Assembly: GCA_015350385.1 (NCBI GenBank)
Contig: WNKI01000002.1
Coordinates: forward strand, 8,818,321 to 8,882,320
Length of the DNA: 64,000 nucleotides
DNA from: Aculops lycopersici
Lineage: Eukaryota > Arthropoda > Arachnida > Trombidiformes > Eriophyidae
Reading direction: 5' to 3'
The notes under the pieces were generated by a model. It was given only the letters and a program-made list of their open reading frames with translations, was not told where the DNA came from and did no database searches. The stretch's first letter is position 1; every line of letters starts with the position of its first letter. A program made the position numbers and the translations under genes. Of the stretch, positions 40,001 to 53,641 are shown in pieces.

Positions 40001-43000
40001 TAAGATGGTTGCTTCGGTTAATGTCCAAAATCAAGCTAGTGGCTTGGGAGATTCGAGCTTACTGGAGGGATTTGAGGATGCCCCTCGACTTCCCAATCTA
40101 CTTGAGCTAATTTTTGCCTACACTCACCTCGTTGGCTCACCGCTCTTGGTTCTGCCAAACGTTTGCTCAAACCTGCCGAGTGCCCCGGCGAAAGCTGGTC
40201 TTTATAGTTAGAGTAGAACAATTATCATTAGCGATATTCGATGGCGACATTTAGTATCAAAAAGAATCTGTTGATTTATTTAGCTTCGTTGTGTTGGTGT
40301 TGTCAAGGTTAGAGAGTTGGCTTGTGTCGCTGTCGTCAACGTAGACGCCCAACGAAGTGGGAAGCCTCATAATAAACAAAAGTAATGAGAGCCTCATCCA
40401 TTCACTTGCTCCCTCCCTCCCTATCCATCTCTTTTCCTTTTTCTTTCTCTTTCTCTTTACCTGCACTTTTAATCAATCTGCAACTTGGCAGTAGTTCACG
40501 AGTTGAAATACAATGTGCTGCACGACAATCGAGCGGTAGTTGTTGTGTCATTAAAATGTTGACGCAAGTGAGCGAGCGAGAGCAACTGGTTCAACTGCAT
40601 GCAGCGCGGGTTTACCTGTTCATACTTTCGAGATTCAAATGAACGAAGGGGCGAGATTGGAAACTAGAACCAGTTACTTACAGACACAAACACAAATTTA
40701 AACACAGGCGCTATTTAGATGAATGCATTTAGATGGAATTTACATAATTTTTTCAGCCTATTCGCGATTCGATTTGGCTGCCCGATGCTCGGCGCTGAAT
40801 GTTTCGCCTGCCGGCCAAAGTTCCCAAACCGAAACCACAACAATGCGTCCCCGTGCGCTTAGCGAAACGTTGCCAAACGAGTCAGCTGACTAGCTTTCAA
40901 TCTCTATCGTCCGTCGACCCTACCCCTCTCGTGTGCCATTGTAGTTGTAGAGTTGGCGTGTCGTGCGCCCGGCTGGCTGGCGTCGCGTAGTTGGCTTCGC
41001 TTCGTGAGCCACATCCGGCGGCCGCTGGTGTTGTTGCCATTGCCGCTGCTTCGGCCGGAACGCGAAACGTGCATGACTCTTGCGCAACATAAACAATATC
41101 AGCCATATTAACCACAGCAACAGCAGCAACAAGAATGTCGACCACGAAGTTTCAAGCCAACGGTTGTGGGCGGCGGCGGCGGCGACGGCAAAGGTAGCAG
41201 TTTTGGGCAACCCAATCGTTAGACGGGCAGGCAAATGAGCGACTAGGAAGCCAGCGGAGCGCAATGAAGCTCCGAGGTTACCAGTCGTCGTCGTCGTCGT
41301 CGTTTAAACAGAACTAGAATTGACTAGACCACACCACCAACTTTATTGGGGCGCACGACATTCTAGTTTATTCTCCCGTCGGCTGGCTGGCTAGCTAGTG
41401 GTAGTCTAGTTATTATTATTATTATTGTAATCATTATTATCATCAACCCGAAGCTGTTCATTTGAATTGGAGCCATTTCAGTTGTCATAGTTTTAGATTT
41501 GGTCGTTGTTATCAGGCGGCACATCGAAGGTCAACATCACAGGTAAGTGGCGGCGCCAAGTTCACGTCGATTGACGACCGCGAAGGGCGACATTATTCGG
41601 CCGCTGCTAACGAGTAACCAGGTAAGTGCTAATGGAATTATGTGAGGCGACACGAATTATTGCATCGGTCGCCCCTGCTCTTGCACTTGTTCCAGGCGAG
41701 AGCCTCCGCCTCCGCCGCCGCCGCCACTAGTGCCACCAAATTCCCGTGCTTCCTGCTTCCTCTCCCTAACAGCGAGTTGTTATGCAACAACCACCCACTC
41801 GACGACCTGGCCGACTGGCTGCATGCGCAGTTCAATTATCTGGCCAACTGCAGGCCGCAGTTGACGTTGGCTAGTTGGCCAGTTTAGTTTGGGGACTTCA
41901 CTTTGTGGAGCAACACAAGAGTTGCTCGCTTTGCGTTTGCATTGTTGTTGCCCAACTTCAGTCGCTTTGGGCTTTGGACTCAGTTTTGCTATGCCTCTGT
42001 AACAAAACTGCTTTGCCAAATGGACGGTTGATTTGTGCAGTGGAAATGGAAAAATATTCCAAGCAGTTGTGGACCACAAGCTAAGGCGCTCAGCGAGTCT
42101 AAGCATCGGCGAGCGGCCTTCAGAATGCGGCCAGCGTTTGCAGCGAGCACACAACAAAAACACACACACACACACACACTGACAAACATAGAAAGAGAGA
42201 GGACAACTGTGAGTTAGTGAGAGCTGCGCGCGCGATACTTACGGTCTCGACAAACTTACACAACACGAAACACTTGGCAAGACAGTAGCAGAAATGGTGA
42301 GCCAGATGTGAAAATCAATCTCCTTTAGTTGGAGTGAAAGCATACACTTTGAACACAACAAGATCACTTTTACACTCCCTCGCTCACCCGTTCGCCAAGC
42401 AAGCAAGTCGCCAATGCCCATAAAACTAAACTAGACTCAATTCAGTCAGGAGACAAAGCCACTCGAGTCGCGATAGTTTTGTAGTTGGTGTATTGACTGA
42501 GGGGCTAGCTTGTCGAATCACTCACTTGGTCGATCGGTTTCTCGCTAGCAGGCAAGATCTACCGGCTGCTGCTTCAGGCGCTTGTGAGCTGACAACAAGT
42601 GGTTGGCCACAATTGGCGCGCAAGTTGCCGAGCGCGAGCTAGTAGTTTCTTTTGTGTGTGTGTGTGTCTGTAACGACTCTTGTAAGCTATCGATTGATGA
42701 GTTCATTTGAATGGATGGGATTTGTTTAATTCTTGCTTAAAACCATCATCAAAGTTCAGATTTTCCAGTCCAAGACTCAAATTAGATTCGGCTGAATAGT
42801 AGATCGCCGCGGAAGATAGAGGAAGAGAGTGAGAATCAAAATCTTCAAGTGAGATTTTAAGCAACAAAAGCAAGTGGTTATCTTAACCTAAATTGAGAAC
42901 TCCATTGTATGCAACCTCACGGTTCTGTAGTTAAAGCAATCGATTTCAACGGAGACGTAACATCCAACTAGATCACACAGTTGAACTATTTAATACCCAG

Positions 43001-44158
43001 ATTCAATTTGATCTCACACTCAAGAATCCGATTGGTTCATTGCAACGGCGATAACTAGTCGAATCACTCACGAAGTTTCAGCCAACTTGGCTGCCAATAT
43101 TTAATGCAATCATCTGATAAGCGCAGCAAGTGTCTATATACATGAATACGCATTTAGTTCAGTCGGATAAATCGAATTGGAGGAGGTTCTACTGCAATTT
43201 AATGCAGATTTAGCTTCAGATTATATTGAGATATCAAAAAGTTGCCGTAGAAGCGTGTTAGAGAGAGAGAGACAAAAATTGCAGCTACCTCTTGCTCGCA
43301 GGCTAGCAAGTCGACAGAACATCAATCGTTGATTTCAATTGAGATATTGCAGTCACCACTTGTTGACTGTGAGAGAAGAGAGGAGAAAGAAAAAATACTA
43401 TTCCGAGACTAAGATAATCGAGTTGAGTTAAGTAAGAGTATAAGTATGAATAGCGAACGAAATAGAGGATATATAAGCGGCGAAGCAAAACAATGATTTG
43501 ATTAGCTATGCCCACTAACCAACGAACTAATTGACTAGATTCACCTGCTAATAGCGAATAGAACAACACAACAGCTCATTAGCTTTATTGTTCTTTTTCA
43601 GTTGCCACTCGTCGGTGGCGTTGAAAGCGGCACTAACTAAATAATTCACATAAAGGTAAAGGTAAAGGCAAAAGTAAAGGTAGGCGGCAATTCGTCACAC
43701 TGGCTGCCAGTTGTCGGCGTAACCAAATTAGCCGGATGGTTACTGGAGCTAAACCGAATGAAGCTGACGAGCACGACGACAATTGCGGATGAGTTTGTCT
43801 CGCGCCACTTCCGTTGTTAAGCATCAGTGGCTAGCATTGATATTGTTGTTATTATTACTACGACTATTCAGCCAGTCTGTTGGTTTGCGCCAATCAGTTG
43901 GCTAGTTTTCTCGTTGTTGCCATCGTCGTTGTCGCTTTCAGTTTTTGTTGTCGTCGCTGGCGATACCGAAAGGCAAATTAGTTTTAGTCGAAGTACTTGT
44001 GTGTTGGACTGACGGATTTCTAGACGAGAGACGCAAGAGTTTGGCCAAGACTAGCGAGACGAGGAGTAACAGCAACAACGCCGATGACGACCACGGCAAA
44101 GAGTTAAACCATTTGCAACTGCAACCAACAGTCGTCATCGGAAAGCAGCTAGAGCAAA
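37029..44158. other. 7-kb gene-poor region, possible regulatory DNA and 5' exons
   Basis: No frame here has protein-like composition or a recognisable domain. The GC content is higher than in the ligase spacers, with recurring GGCGA/GCGAGC words. Consensus splice donors CAGGTAAGTG occur at about 41540 and 41620, and a strong acceptor TTCTTTTTCAG ends at 43602, compatible with noncoding first exons of the gene at 44500. (CA)n at 42159-42179 and (GT)n near 42653-42668 are present. CCACTTGTTG/CAACAAGTGG words recur (for example 42593, 43357). Confidence 0.45.
41840..41882. repeat. Nested inverted repeat
   Basis: Arms CTGGCCAACT (41840-41849) and AGTTGGCCAG (41873-41882) pair perfectly. Inside, CAACTGC and GCAGTTG form an alternative 7-bp stem with a 5-base loop that shares the left arm. 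The two folds are mutually exclusive. Confidence 0.7.
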
Positions 44159-44433
44159 TTGAGCATCGAGCAAACGCGAGAGCACTATTATGACAACAGC
44201 AACAATAATCATAATAATGATCATAACACCGGCAGCAAACTTCTGACTTTACCTGCGACAGATACACGCCAGCGACAAGCAACAATTTTGAATCAAGTTA
44301 ATGGGCAAGCATCTCGATCGAAACTAAGGCAACAACTGCAGCAACAACCGAAACAAGGAAGTGATTTGCACAGTCACATCATTTCACTTGATAGCAAGAG
44401 TAGTGGTAATAGAAATAGAAAGTTTAGTAGCAG

Positions 44434-44464
<31 letters not shown>

Positions 44465-44500
44465 TCGCAAACAACCACTAGTCGGCTGATGGCAAGCTAA
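44159..44500 (+). other. Upstream open reading frame abutting the CaaX protein gene
   Basis: A 113-codon Asn/Gln/Ser-rich frame whose TAA stop overlaps the next ATG (TAATG at 44498-44502). It ends in an Arg-Glu run from a GA microsatellite. The composition resembles the N-terminus of the following protein, but the downstream frame has a stop at 44479, so the two are not simply one frame. It could be an uORF, or a mis-assembled N-terminal extension at the GA repeat. Confidence 0.3.
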
Positions 44501-46923
44501 TGGCTCGTTCCACTGACAAGCTGGGCAAAAAAGTTGAGGCTGACAGTGAAGCTGCGGCCAAATCCGGCACCAAAATGAAGACTACCACCACCACCGCTAC
44601 TCATCAAACATGCAGACGAGTCACAACAAGTCGCTCGTCTATAGGCAGCAGCAGCAATAGCAAGACCATTCATGAAACTAATGCTAATCTTATGCAACAG
44701 AATAGATCTCACCAACAAGAACCGCAACTGCGCCAGAATCATCGAGCAAACAAAATGCAAAATATTCATGATAGAAACAGACCCAAAAACTATCACCACT
44801 ACGACTACTACACTGACTCTGATTTGACCCCATCGTCTATGGGCGTAGCAGATACAGTTGCAACCAACACTAGTCATTACGAGGAGAACATATCGCTCTT
44901 TGCAACGGAGCACAACAACGATAATAATCCAAATGATAGCCATCAAAATAATTTAGCCATCAATAACAATAATAATAATAATAGTAATAATATTAGTGGT
45001 GGTGGTGGTGGTGGCGGTGGCGGTGGCGGTGGCAATAGCAATAACTCGCCCGAGTTAAACTCACAATCCACCACATCGGCCATCTCAAATTCCACCACTG
45101 CTCACCACGCAAGCCACCTGTTGATTCCGACAACTAAGACCGCGCTCACCACGTTACGCAGTAAAACTGCAAGCTCGCCAATGAAACCAAGCAACCGAAT
45201 CAATGGCAACCAACCGGAACAGGTGGCTGCTCTAGTTTCAAGTACCAATAATGATAGTAGTAATAACACTAACAATAATAGCAGTAGTATTAGCAACCAA
45301 AGTCGGAGGCCACAGAGGCGCCAGTCGCCGCAGCAAGTCTATCAGTCGGCAACGGGGAAATTCGTCAACTATTATCCCTCGTGGCGGCAGTCGCAATCGC
45401 CGCCGAGTCACCACCAAAACTACTCATTTCACGTGCCATTAGCTCGTAGTCAGCATCATCATTACCAAAACTCGGCCGTTAGAGGCTCGCGCAAATCGAG
45501 GCAGCAACAACAAGTGGCAGCTACAGGGGCGGCCAATGGACAGTCGCCTACTAATGGTGGCTCGTACCTGGCGCCTAGTGAGACTCAGCGGAGGCTAATG
45601 GCACAATCAGCGCAGCAATCACCAAGCCATCGAAGAGCAACCAATGGACACAGGTCGTCGTTCAAGTCGCGCACCATTGGTCACCTGCCGGGCATGGTCA
45701 AGTCGGCGACCGATCACGAGGTGGTCACTTGCGGCGTCAGGTATCTGGATGGTCGAGATGAGGTTGGACAAGCGGGAAGCGAAGAATTGGCCAACAATCC
45801 GTACGAGAATTTCATCTACCATGATGATGACGATGATGACTATGATCTCGGCATTGCAAACGTCGGCACGCCAACAGGTCGTCTCTCCAACAACAGGCAG
45901 TATGTTAAAAGTGAGGGAAATCTACTTAGAGCCCATTATGTGAGAATTGACGATCAGGATAACAGCAACAACTACACTTCAAACGGCGATTACTCGAATG
46001 GCCAGCGTAAATTTGTCAATAATGGCTACGACAACCCCTTCAAGCCCGGAACCCAGCTTAGCTGGGAGGCCGACATGATGGTTAGACTGATAAAACGAGG
46101 CTACCCCATGGACGAGTTGCCTGTTTTGGTGGAAACAGCTAAGCAGGTGAAAGCGAGCGGAACATATGAAGAATCTAATAACTTGAAGTCACGAGCAAAA
46201 GAGTCTCAAATGGCAGGTGAATCGGAATGTCTCGTCGATATCTCAAGGAATGAATCAAACAATCAACAGGTTCTTAATCAGGAACTCAATGAATCAGAAG
46301 TGAGAAAAAGAGACACATTGCCAAGAGGCATGGCGGCGGCGACAAGGAGTCACAGTGGACTTGCCGACTCGAGTCTACGACAAGAGGCTCTGGTGACGCC
46401 AAGCGGAAGTGCCAAAGAGCAGTGCACCGCGAGCAGCACTCGTGCCTTGAATGTTGATCTCAACTCAGGTAAGCGAATTTGGGCGCAGAGTTTGAAGCGC
46501 ACCAAGTCGATGCCGCGAGTTTCAAATTACGGAAACATAAATGAGAACAAGGATGCCGATAGCATAGACAAGCTTATTTTTAGCATTGAAAGTGAGATGA
46601 GCAATCTATTAACGGAGAACTCAAAGGATTTATCGAACGGAGATGGAGGGGAGCAAGGTTCAACGAAACAACTTGTTGCTAGTGGCTCTGGTTCAGGTAA
46701 AATGATCGCCGGCAAAATGGGCAAGCGAAAAGCATCGAGCGATTTGGCAACAGCAACAGATGGCAGAAGTAGGAAAAATTTAAAGACAACGCCAGCTAAA
46801 TTGAGGCTAAAGCAACTACCGAAGCACAAGCAAATTGGGAAAAATCTTGATACCAAGACAAAGGCGAATGAGCAACAGCAAGTCGTGAGAAAGAAACGAG
46901 GCAAATGTTGCGTCATCCAATGA
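44500..46923 (+). CDS. Large low-complexity protein with C-terminal CaaX box, family unknown
   Basis: An 807-residue protein. The first ~400 residues are Asn/Ser/Thr/Gln-rich with a Gly run (~170-180) and PQRRQSPQQVYQ-type basic patches. A short acidic YHDDDDDDYDL block follows at ~440. The most ordered-looking segment is at about 505-550: YDNPFKPGTQLSWEADMMVR then LIKRGYPMDELPVLVETAK. The C-terminus is basic and ends KKRGKCCVIQ: a CaaX prenylation signal preceded by a second Cys and a polybasic stretch, as in proteins held at the plasma membrane by farnesyl plus palmitoyl groups. Membrane attachment is inference from this signal. I do not recognise the family; the NPFxPGxxLSxEADxxVxLIKxGxP block is the part to search. 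A polyA signal is at 47008. Confidence 0.75.
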   Translation: MARSTDKLGKKVEADSEAAAKSGTKMKTTTTTATHQTCRRVTTSRSSIGSSSNSKTIHETNANLMQQNRSHQQEPQLRQNHRANKMQNIHDRNRPKNYHHYDYYTDSDLTPSSMGVADTVATNTSHYEENISLFATEHNNDNNPNDSHQNNLAINNNNNNNSNNISGGGGGGGGGGGGNSNNSPELNSQSTTSAISNSTTAHHASHLLIPTTKTALTTLRSKTASSPMKPSNRINGNQPEQVAALVSSTNNDSSNNTNNNSSSISNQSRRPQRRQSPQQVYQSATGKFVNYYPSWRQSQSPPSHHQNYSFHVPLARSQHHHYQNSAVRGSRKSRQQQQVAATGAANGQSPTNGGSYLAPSETQRRLMAQSAQQSPSHRRATNGHRSSFKSRTIGHLPGMVKSATDHEVVTCGVRYLDGRDEVGQAGSEELANNPYENFIYHDDDDDDYDLGIANVGTPTGRLSNNRQYVKSEGNLLRAHYVRIDDQDNSNNYTSNGDYSNGQRKFVNNGYDNPFKPGTQLSWEADMMVRLIKRGYPMDELPVLVETAKQVKASGTYEESNNLKSRAKESQMAGESECLVDISRNESNNQQVLNQELNESEVRKRDTLPRGMAAATRSHSGLADSSLRQEALVTPSGSAKEQCTASSTRALNVDLNSGKRIWAQSLKRTKSMPRVSNYGNINENKDADSIDKLIFSIESEMSNLLTENSKDLSNGDGGEQGSTKQLVASGSGSGKMIAGKMGKRKASSDLATATDGRSRKNLKTTPAKLRLKQLPKHKQIGKNLDTKTKANEQQQVVRKKRGKCCVIQ

Positions 46924-47007
46924 GCAGTTTCAGCTGCCGTTTCCTTTAGAATTATCGTTGTTATCTCAATCGTTTGCGTTATCAAAAGAGAAATTAGACT
47001 AACGTCA

Positions 47008-47013
47008 AATAAA
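47008..47013 (+). terminator. Polyadenylation signal AATAAA of the CaaX protein gene
   Basis: AATAAA lies about 85 bases after the stop codon. Confidence 0.6.
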
Positions 47014-47082
47014 CAATTAACTAGCCGGAAAAGCAAATGAAACTAGATATTTAATTTATCGGATTATAAAATTTTATGAGCT

Positions 47083-47088
47083 TTTATT
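47083..47088 (-). terminator. Polyadenylation signal (minus strand) of the lipase gene
   Basis: TTTATT on the plus strand, AATAAA on the minus strand, about 100 bases beyond the lipase stop codon. Confidence 0.55.
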
Positions 47089-47186
47089 TAGCTTTAGTAT
47101 TATTATCATCAGTAGTAGTGGTAGTGGTAGTGGTATTTACAATTTTAATATTTGCCTATTATTTTATCAACATCATCAACAGGTAG

Positions 47187-50051
47187 TCACACCATTGAGC
47201 CGGCGCAGCGTGTGAAACTTGCGGCCTGAACCCCGGACATCATAAAGGCCTCGTTGGCGGCAACTAAACCACCTGTTGCTGTTGGTGGCGGTGGCGCAAC
47301 AACTCGCTGAGAATCACCATTGTTGTTGTTATTACTACCTACCCCTTGAGATCTGCAGAGTCGCGCCGAGCCAAGCGCCCGGATTCGCGGATCACTATTG
47401 CTCATGTATGTGATTTCAATGTACTCAACAAGTGTTGGTTTGATCTTGTCGCCAAACACGGTTAGCGCATCGAGTTGCCCTAGGAATTTGTCATGAGTTA
47501 TGAGTAGGGTATAGGATTGATAGGTGAATCTATTCAAGGTAATTGGAGAATCGACTATTATATTGCCCAGCAAACCACTTAGCACAAAGCCGTGCAAGCT
47601 AACGCTTTCGCGAACACGAAACCATTTGTACTTGACTAAAATGTGGTAGTGGTGTAGGCAGAACTCTTTGTTTGGTTTAGTGTCGAAATAATATTGGTTC
47701 CTCCTCGGTGGTAGGTATTTGCCTTCGTATGGATTATAAGTGGGCAGGATTCGTTTATAAACCGAGTGGTTGCTTGAGTTGTTTAAATTTTTCTTTCCTC
47801 TGTCCCCCATAATCGATTCGGAGTTCGATGATTCGATTATGCCATGAACAAGTGTCACTTGACTGCCATTACCCGAGCTGCTGCCGCCACCCAAAACCAC
47901 GGCAGTCCTCCAAAACTTTTCAAGCCCTTGGCCAGGTGAAGCAGATCGTTTGCGAGTCGTTTCGTCTCTTCGTATAAGAAGTCTAGAATGATTGCGACTG
48001 ATGGGATTAACAGGTGGTGGCTGCTGGTGAATGGTGCTCGTCGGCATGAGGAAGGTGCGACAATCTAAATCGTTTTGACACTTGAAACAAAAGCCGCGCT
48101 TAAAACTTGCATAATCGGGACATCTGTAGCCGACCATTTGGCACACCTGTTCGCGATCCAACTTCCGCTCCTGAGGTACGCGCTCGTAGTACATCGACTC
48201 CACCATGTACTCAACCGATCGGTGGTGTGAGCAGGTGTAGCCCTGGAAAAAGTCTCTGAGTGGTTTAATGAATCGATCCAGTGTGCCCATGAATCCGCCC
48301 GACTTGTTGCCGCCGCCACCGCTCTCACTTCCGGTTGCCGCTTGTCGCTTCGTGCGCTCGATTGATCTGGATCGACTTTGTCTCTTTTCCGGCCTACGTC
48401 CACCTGTTTGCTGGTTCCCGCATCCAGGTTGACGCTCGAAGCCATTCGGATAAAAGTCGTAGTCGCCCAATGGTTCGGCGTAGCCCATCACGCCCGGGTT
48501 TGAGTGCATCACTTCCACCACAATTGCACTATCCGGTCGCAGGTGAGTCCACATGGTCGGCGTCCAATCAGTAACAACCTCGCTGAGCAACTGGCTACTC
48601 ACTCCGGAAGTTGGCTGGCCCACCTGGGGCATCAGGTGGGCCGAGCCATTTGCCTGTGGCGCTGGAATCACCTGTACCACCGCCGGGTGTCCGTTGCGAG
48701 AGTTGGGCCCGCTGGAGGTGGGACCGAAACAGGGCAAAGCCGGATCGCAGGCAGTAATACGGTCAATCAATGTGTTGCCTCGGGTTAGAAAATTTGGTGG
48801 CAGTTGAGCTGGCGAAAATTTGCCCCTTGATCCCGAGTTCCCGCCTCCCCGAATCTGTCGTGCCGCCAATTCCTGTTGCTGAAAGTGCAAATACTCCTCC
48901 GTGAAGGCACTACCCACGAAGCCCATTATATGAGCGCCAAGCGAGTGGCCAATCAGATGAATGTTCGAGAAGTCAATATCCTGCTTTAAACGGCGCAAAA
49001 TATTTACAATCATCTTGGCAACCACGTGGGCATTTGCCGCAGCTTTTGGGTAAAATGCAAGGGCTGGCGAGGAACCACGTCGCCAGTCGGTGAGGAAAAC
49101 GTTTGCATCCTCGTAAGCCAGAATCTTATCCTTTGTCTCAACCATCCATTCTGATTTGTCGATGTTTGTATGGAATCCATGCGTGATCCACTTGATTGGT
49201 TTCGTTGGATCAAATGGCGAGCCCTTGAGTAAATCTAAACGGGTTATCTGAGGCCACACCAAGTAGGGTACTTGTAAGTTTTTCCTCGTGTACAAATGGA
49301 AGGTTACGTTTAGTTGCTCCGGTAGAGCACTGCTGGCGTGAACCGTCATGCAACTCTTTGTTAATCGCTCAATGCTTGCCCCTTCGGGATCCTCGCTTTG
49401 TTGATCGACAAGTGGTTGTGGGTGCCCGCCGCCACTGCCACCACCACCACCACCACCACCACCACTCATCATTGCGGCACCCATCATGAGTGCTGGATCG
49501 GCGGACATTGTTTCAAAAATTTGCTTGCTCATCTCATCAGGTAGCTGACTCAACACTCTCTCGGGAAGGGCCATAAGATTGGCCTCAATCACTTCGCCTC
49601 GCTTCAACTCTGAGCTGTAATCTGAGGAGCCACCGTGAAACTTGTGCTGATGGTCCTTCTCAAATTTCCGCCGATTAAAAGCCAACAAGTCCAACTGGCC
49701 CTCTGCGCTCGATCCCTGGACAAAGGGATGCGGTTGAAAGGGATGCGGCGCCTCGAGAAGCGTCAGCGGCACAGAGCTCACCTGTTGCTGGTCCTGTTGT
49801 TGTTGTTGTTGCTGCTGCTGTAGGCCACCACCACTTGTTGCTTGGTTTCTGATTCTGCTAAGCGAGTTGCCGACATTGTCGAGACTTGATAGGAATGCGT
49901 GACCACCACTTGTAGCCGCGGCCGCCGCTGCTGCTGCCATATTGCCATTGCCCCCGCCGCCCGCGAATATCTGACTTTGGGCGGGATAAACAATGAGTCC
50001 GGCAAACAGGTAGACTGTGGTCACCAGAAACATAGTTTTCACTTCCTCCAA
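47187..50051 (-). CDS. Secreted pancreatic-lipase-family lipase with C-terminal PLAT-like domain
   Basis: A 954-residue protein. An N-terminal hydrophobic segment (MFLVTTVYLFAGLIVYPAQS) reads as a signal peptide. A ~200-residue Gln/Gly/Ala-rich region precedes the alpha/beta-hydrolase domain: KWITHGFHTNIDKSEWM (oxyanion-hole HG), NVFLTDWRRGS, then IHLIGHSLGAHIMGFVG with nucleophile Ser370, DRITACDPALPCFG with the catalytic Asp, and CSHHRSVEYMVESMY with the catalytic His. Low-complexity inserts split the domain (between 395 and 430, and near 560-600). The C-terminal block HYHILVKYKWFRVRESVSL and LSGLLGNIIVDSPITL resembles the PLAT/LH2 domain of pancreatic lipases. The family hydrolyses glycerolipids outside the cell. 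Length is about twice the usual 450-500 because of the inserts. Triad intact, so probably active. Confidence 0.9.
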   Translation of the reverse strand: MEEVKTMFLVTTVYLFAGLIVYPAQSQIFAGGGGNGNMAAAAAAAATSGGHAFLSSLDNVGNSLSRIRNQATSGGGLQQQQQQQQQDQQQVSSVPLTLLEAPHPFQPHPFVQGSSAEGQLDLLAFNRRKFEKDHQHKFHGGSSDYSSELKRGEVIEANLMALPERVLSQLPDEMSKQIFETMSADPALMMGAAMMSGGGGGGGGGSGGGHPQPLVDQQSEDPEGASIERLTKSCMTVHASSALPEQLNVTFHLYTRKNLQVPYLVWPQITRLDLLKGSPFDPTKPIKWITHGFHTNIDKSEWMVETKDKILAYEDANVFLTDWRRGSSPALAFYPKAAANAHVVAKMIVNILRRLKQDIDFSNIHLIGHSLGAHIMGFVGSAFTEEYLHFQQQELAARQIRGGGNSGSRGKFSPAQLPPNFLTRGNTLIDRITACDPALPCFGPTSSGPNSRNGHPAVVQVIPAPQANGSAHLMPQVGQPTSGVSSQLLSEVVTDWTPTMWTHLRPDSAIVVEVMHSNPGVMGYAEPLGDYDFYPNGFERQPGCGNQQTGGRRPEKRQSRSRSIERTKRQAATGSESGGGGNKSGGFMGTLDRFIKPLRDFFQGYTCSHHRSVEYMVESMYYERVPQERKLDREQVCQMVGYRCPDYASFKRGFCFKCQNDLDCRTFLMPTSTIHQQPPPVNPISRNHSRLLIRRDETTRKRSASPGQGLEKFWRTAVVLGGGSSSGNGSQVTLVHGIIESSNSESIMGDRGKKNLNNSSNHSVYKRILPTYNPYEGKYLPPRRNQYYFDTKPNKEFCLHHYHILVKYKWFRVRESVSLHGFVLSGLLGNIIVDSPITLNRFTYQSYTLLITHDKFLGQLDALTVFGDKIKPTLVEYIEITYMSNSDPRIRALGSARLCRSQGVGSNNNNNGDSQRVVAPPPPTATGGLVAANEAFMMSGVQAASFTRCAGSMV

Positions 50052-53193
<3,142 letters not shown>

Positions 53194-53213
53194 NNNNNNN
53201 NNNNNNNNNNNNN
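53194..53213. other. Assembly gap (20 N)
   Basis: Twenty unresolved bases inside the repeat; the true length is unknown. Any distance measured across it, such as lipase to myosin light chain, is unreliable. Confidence 0.99.
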
Positions 53214-53641
53214 AGAGAGAGAGAGAAAAGGGGGCCAGGCGGGATTTTGTTTCGTCGTATTTGAGTTGTTGTCGTTCAAGTCGTCGTTTACGAAGTCGTC
53301 CTCGATGCGTGAATCAAGTCAATGCAATTGCTATGGTCGCCAACAAAGATTGGGACTACACAGACGCGCTACTGCTACTCCGCTCATCGATTGAGCGCCC
53401 AGCGACTTTGGATTTGCGCTCGCTTAACGCAGCCAACTCTCTCGCTCGGAAGTCGCTAGGTGCGCGCGCGCTTCCTCTTGAAGAGTCTAGAAGCGAACCG
53501 TCGAGCGCCGAGTCATTTGGAGTTCCTTCTGCCGTTATATTCGTGTTGTTGCATCATTCAACAAGTGAAGTTTTGCATTTTAACCATCAAATTTAATAGC
53601 CAGCCAACCAGCACCACCACCTTCAATAACCCAAATCCAAA

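Noticed and set aside
44159..44500. N-terminal exon continuous with the CaaX protein
   Set aside because: The downstream frame has a stop at 44479-44481, so no simple single-frame join exists; kept only as a possible uORF.
53261..53596. 111-codon frame before the myosin light chain
   Set aside because: It lies in the 5' leader of Mlc1, has no domain, and ends before the real ATG.
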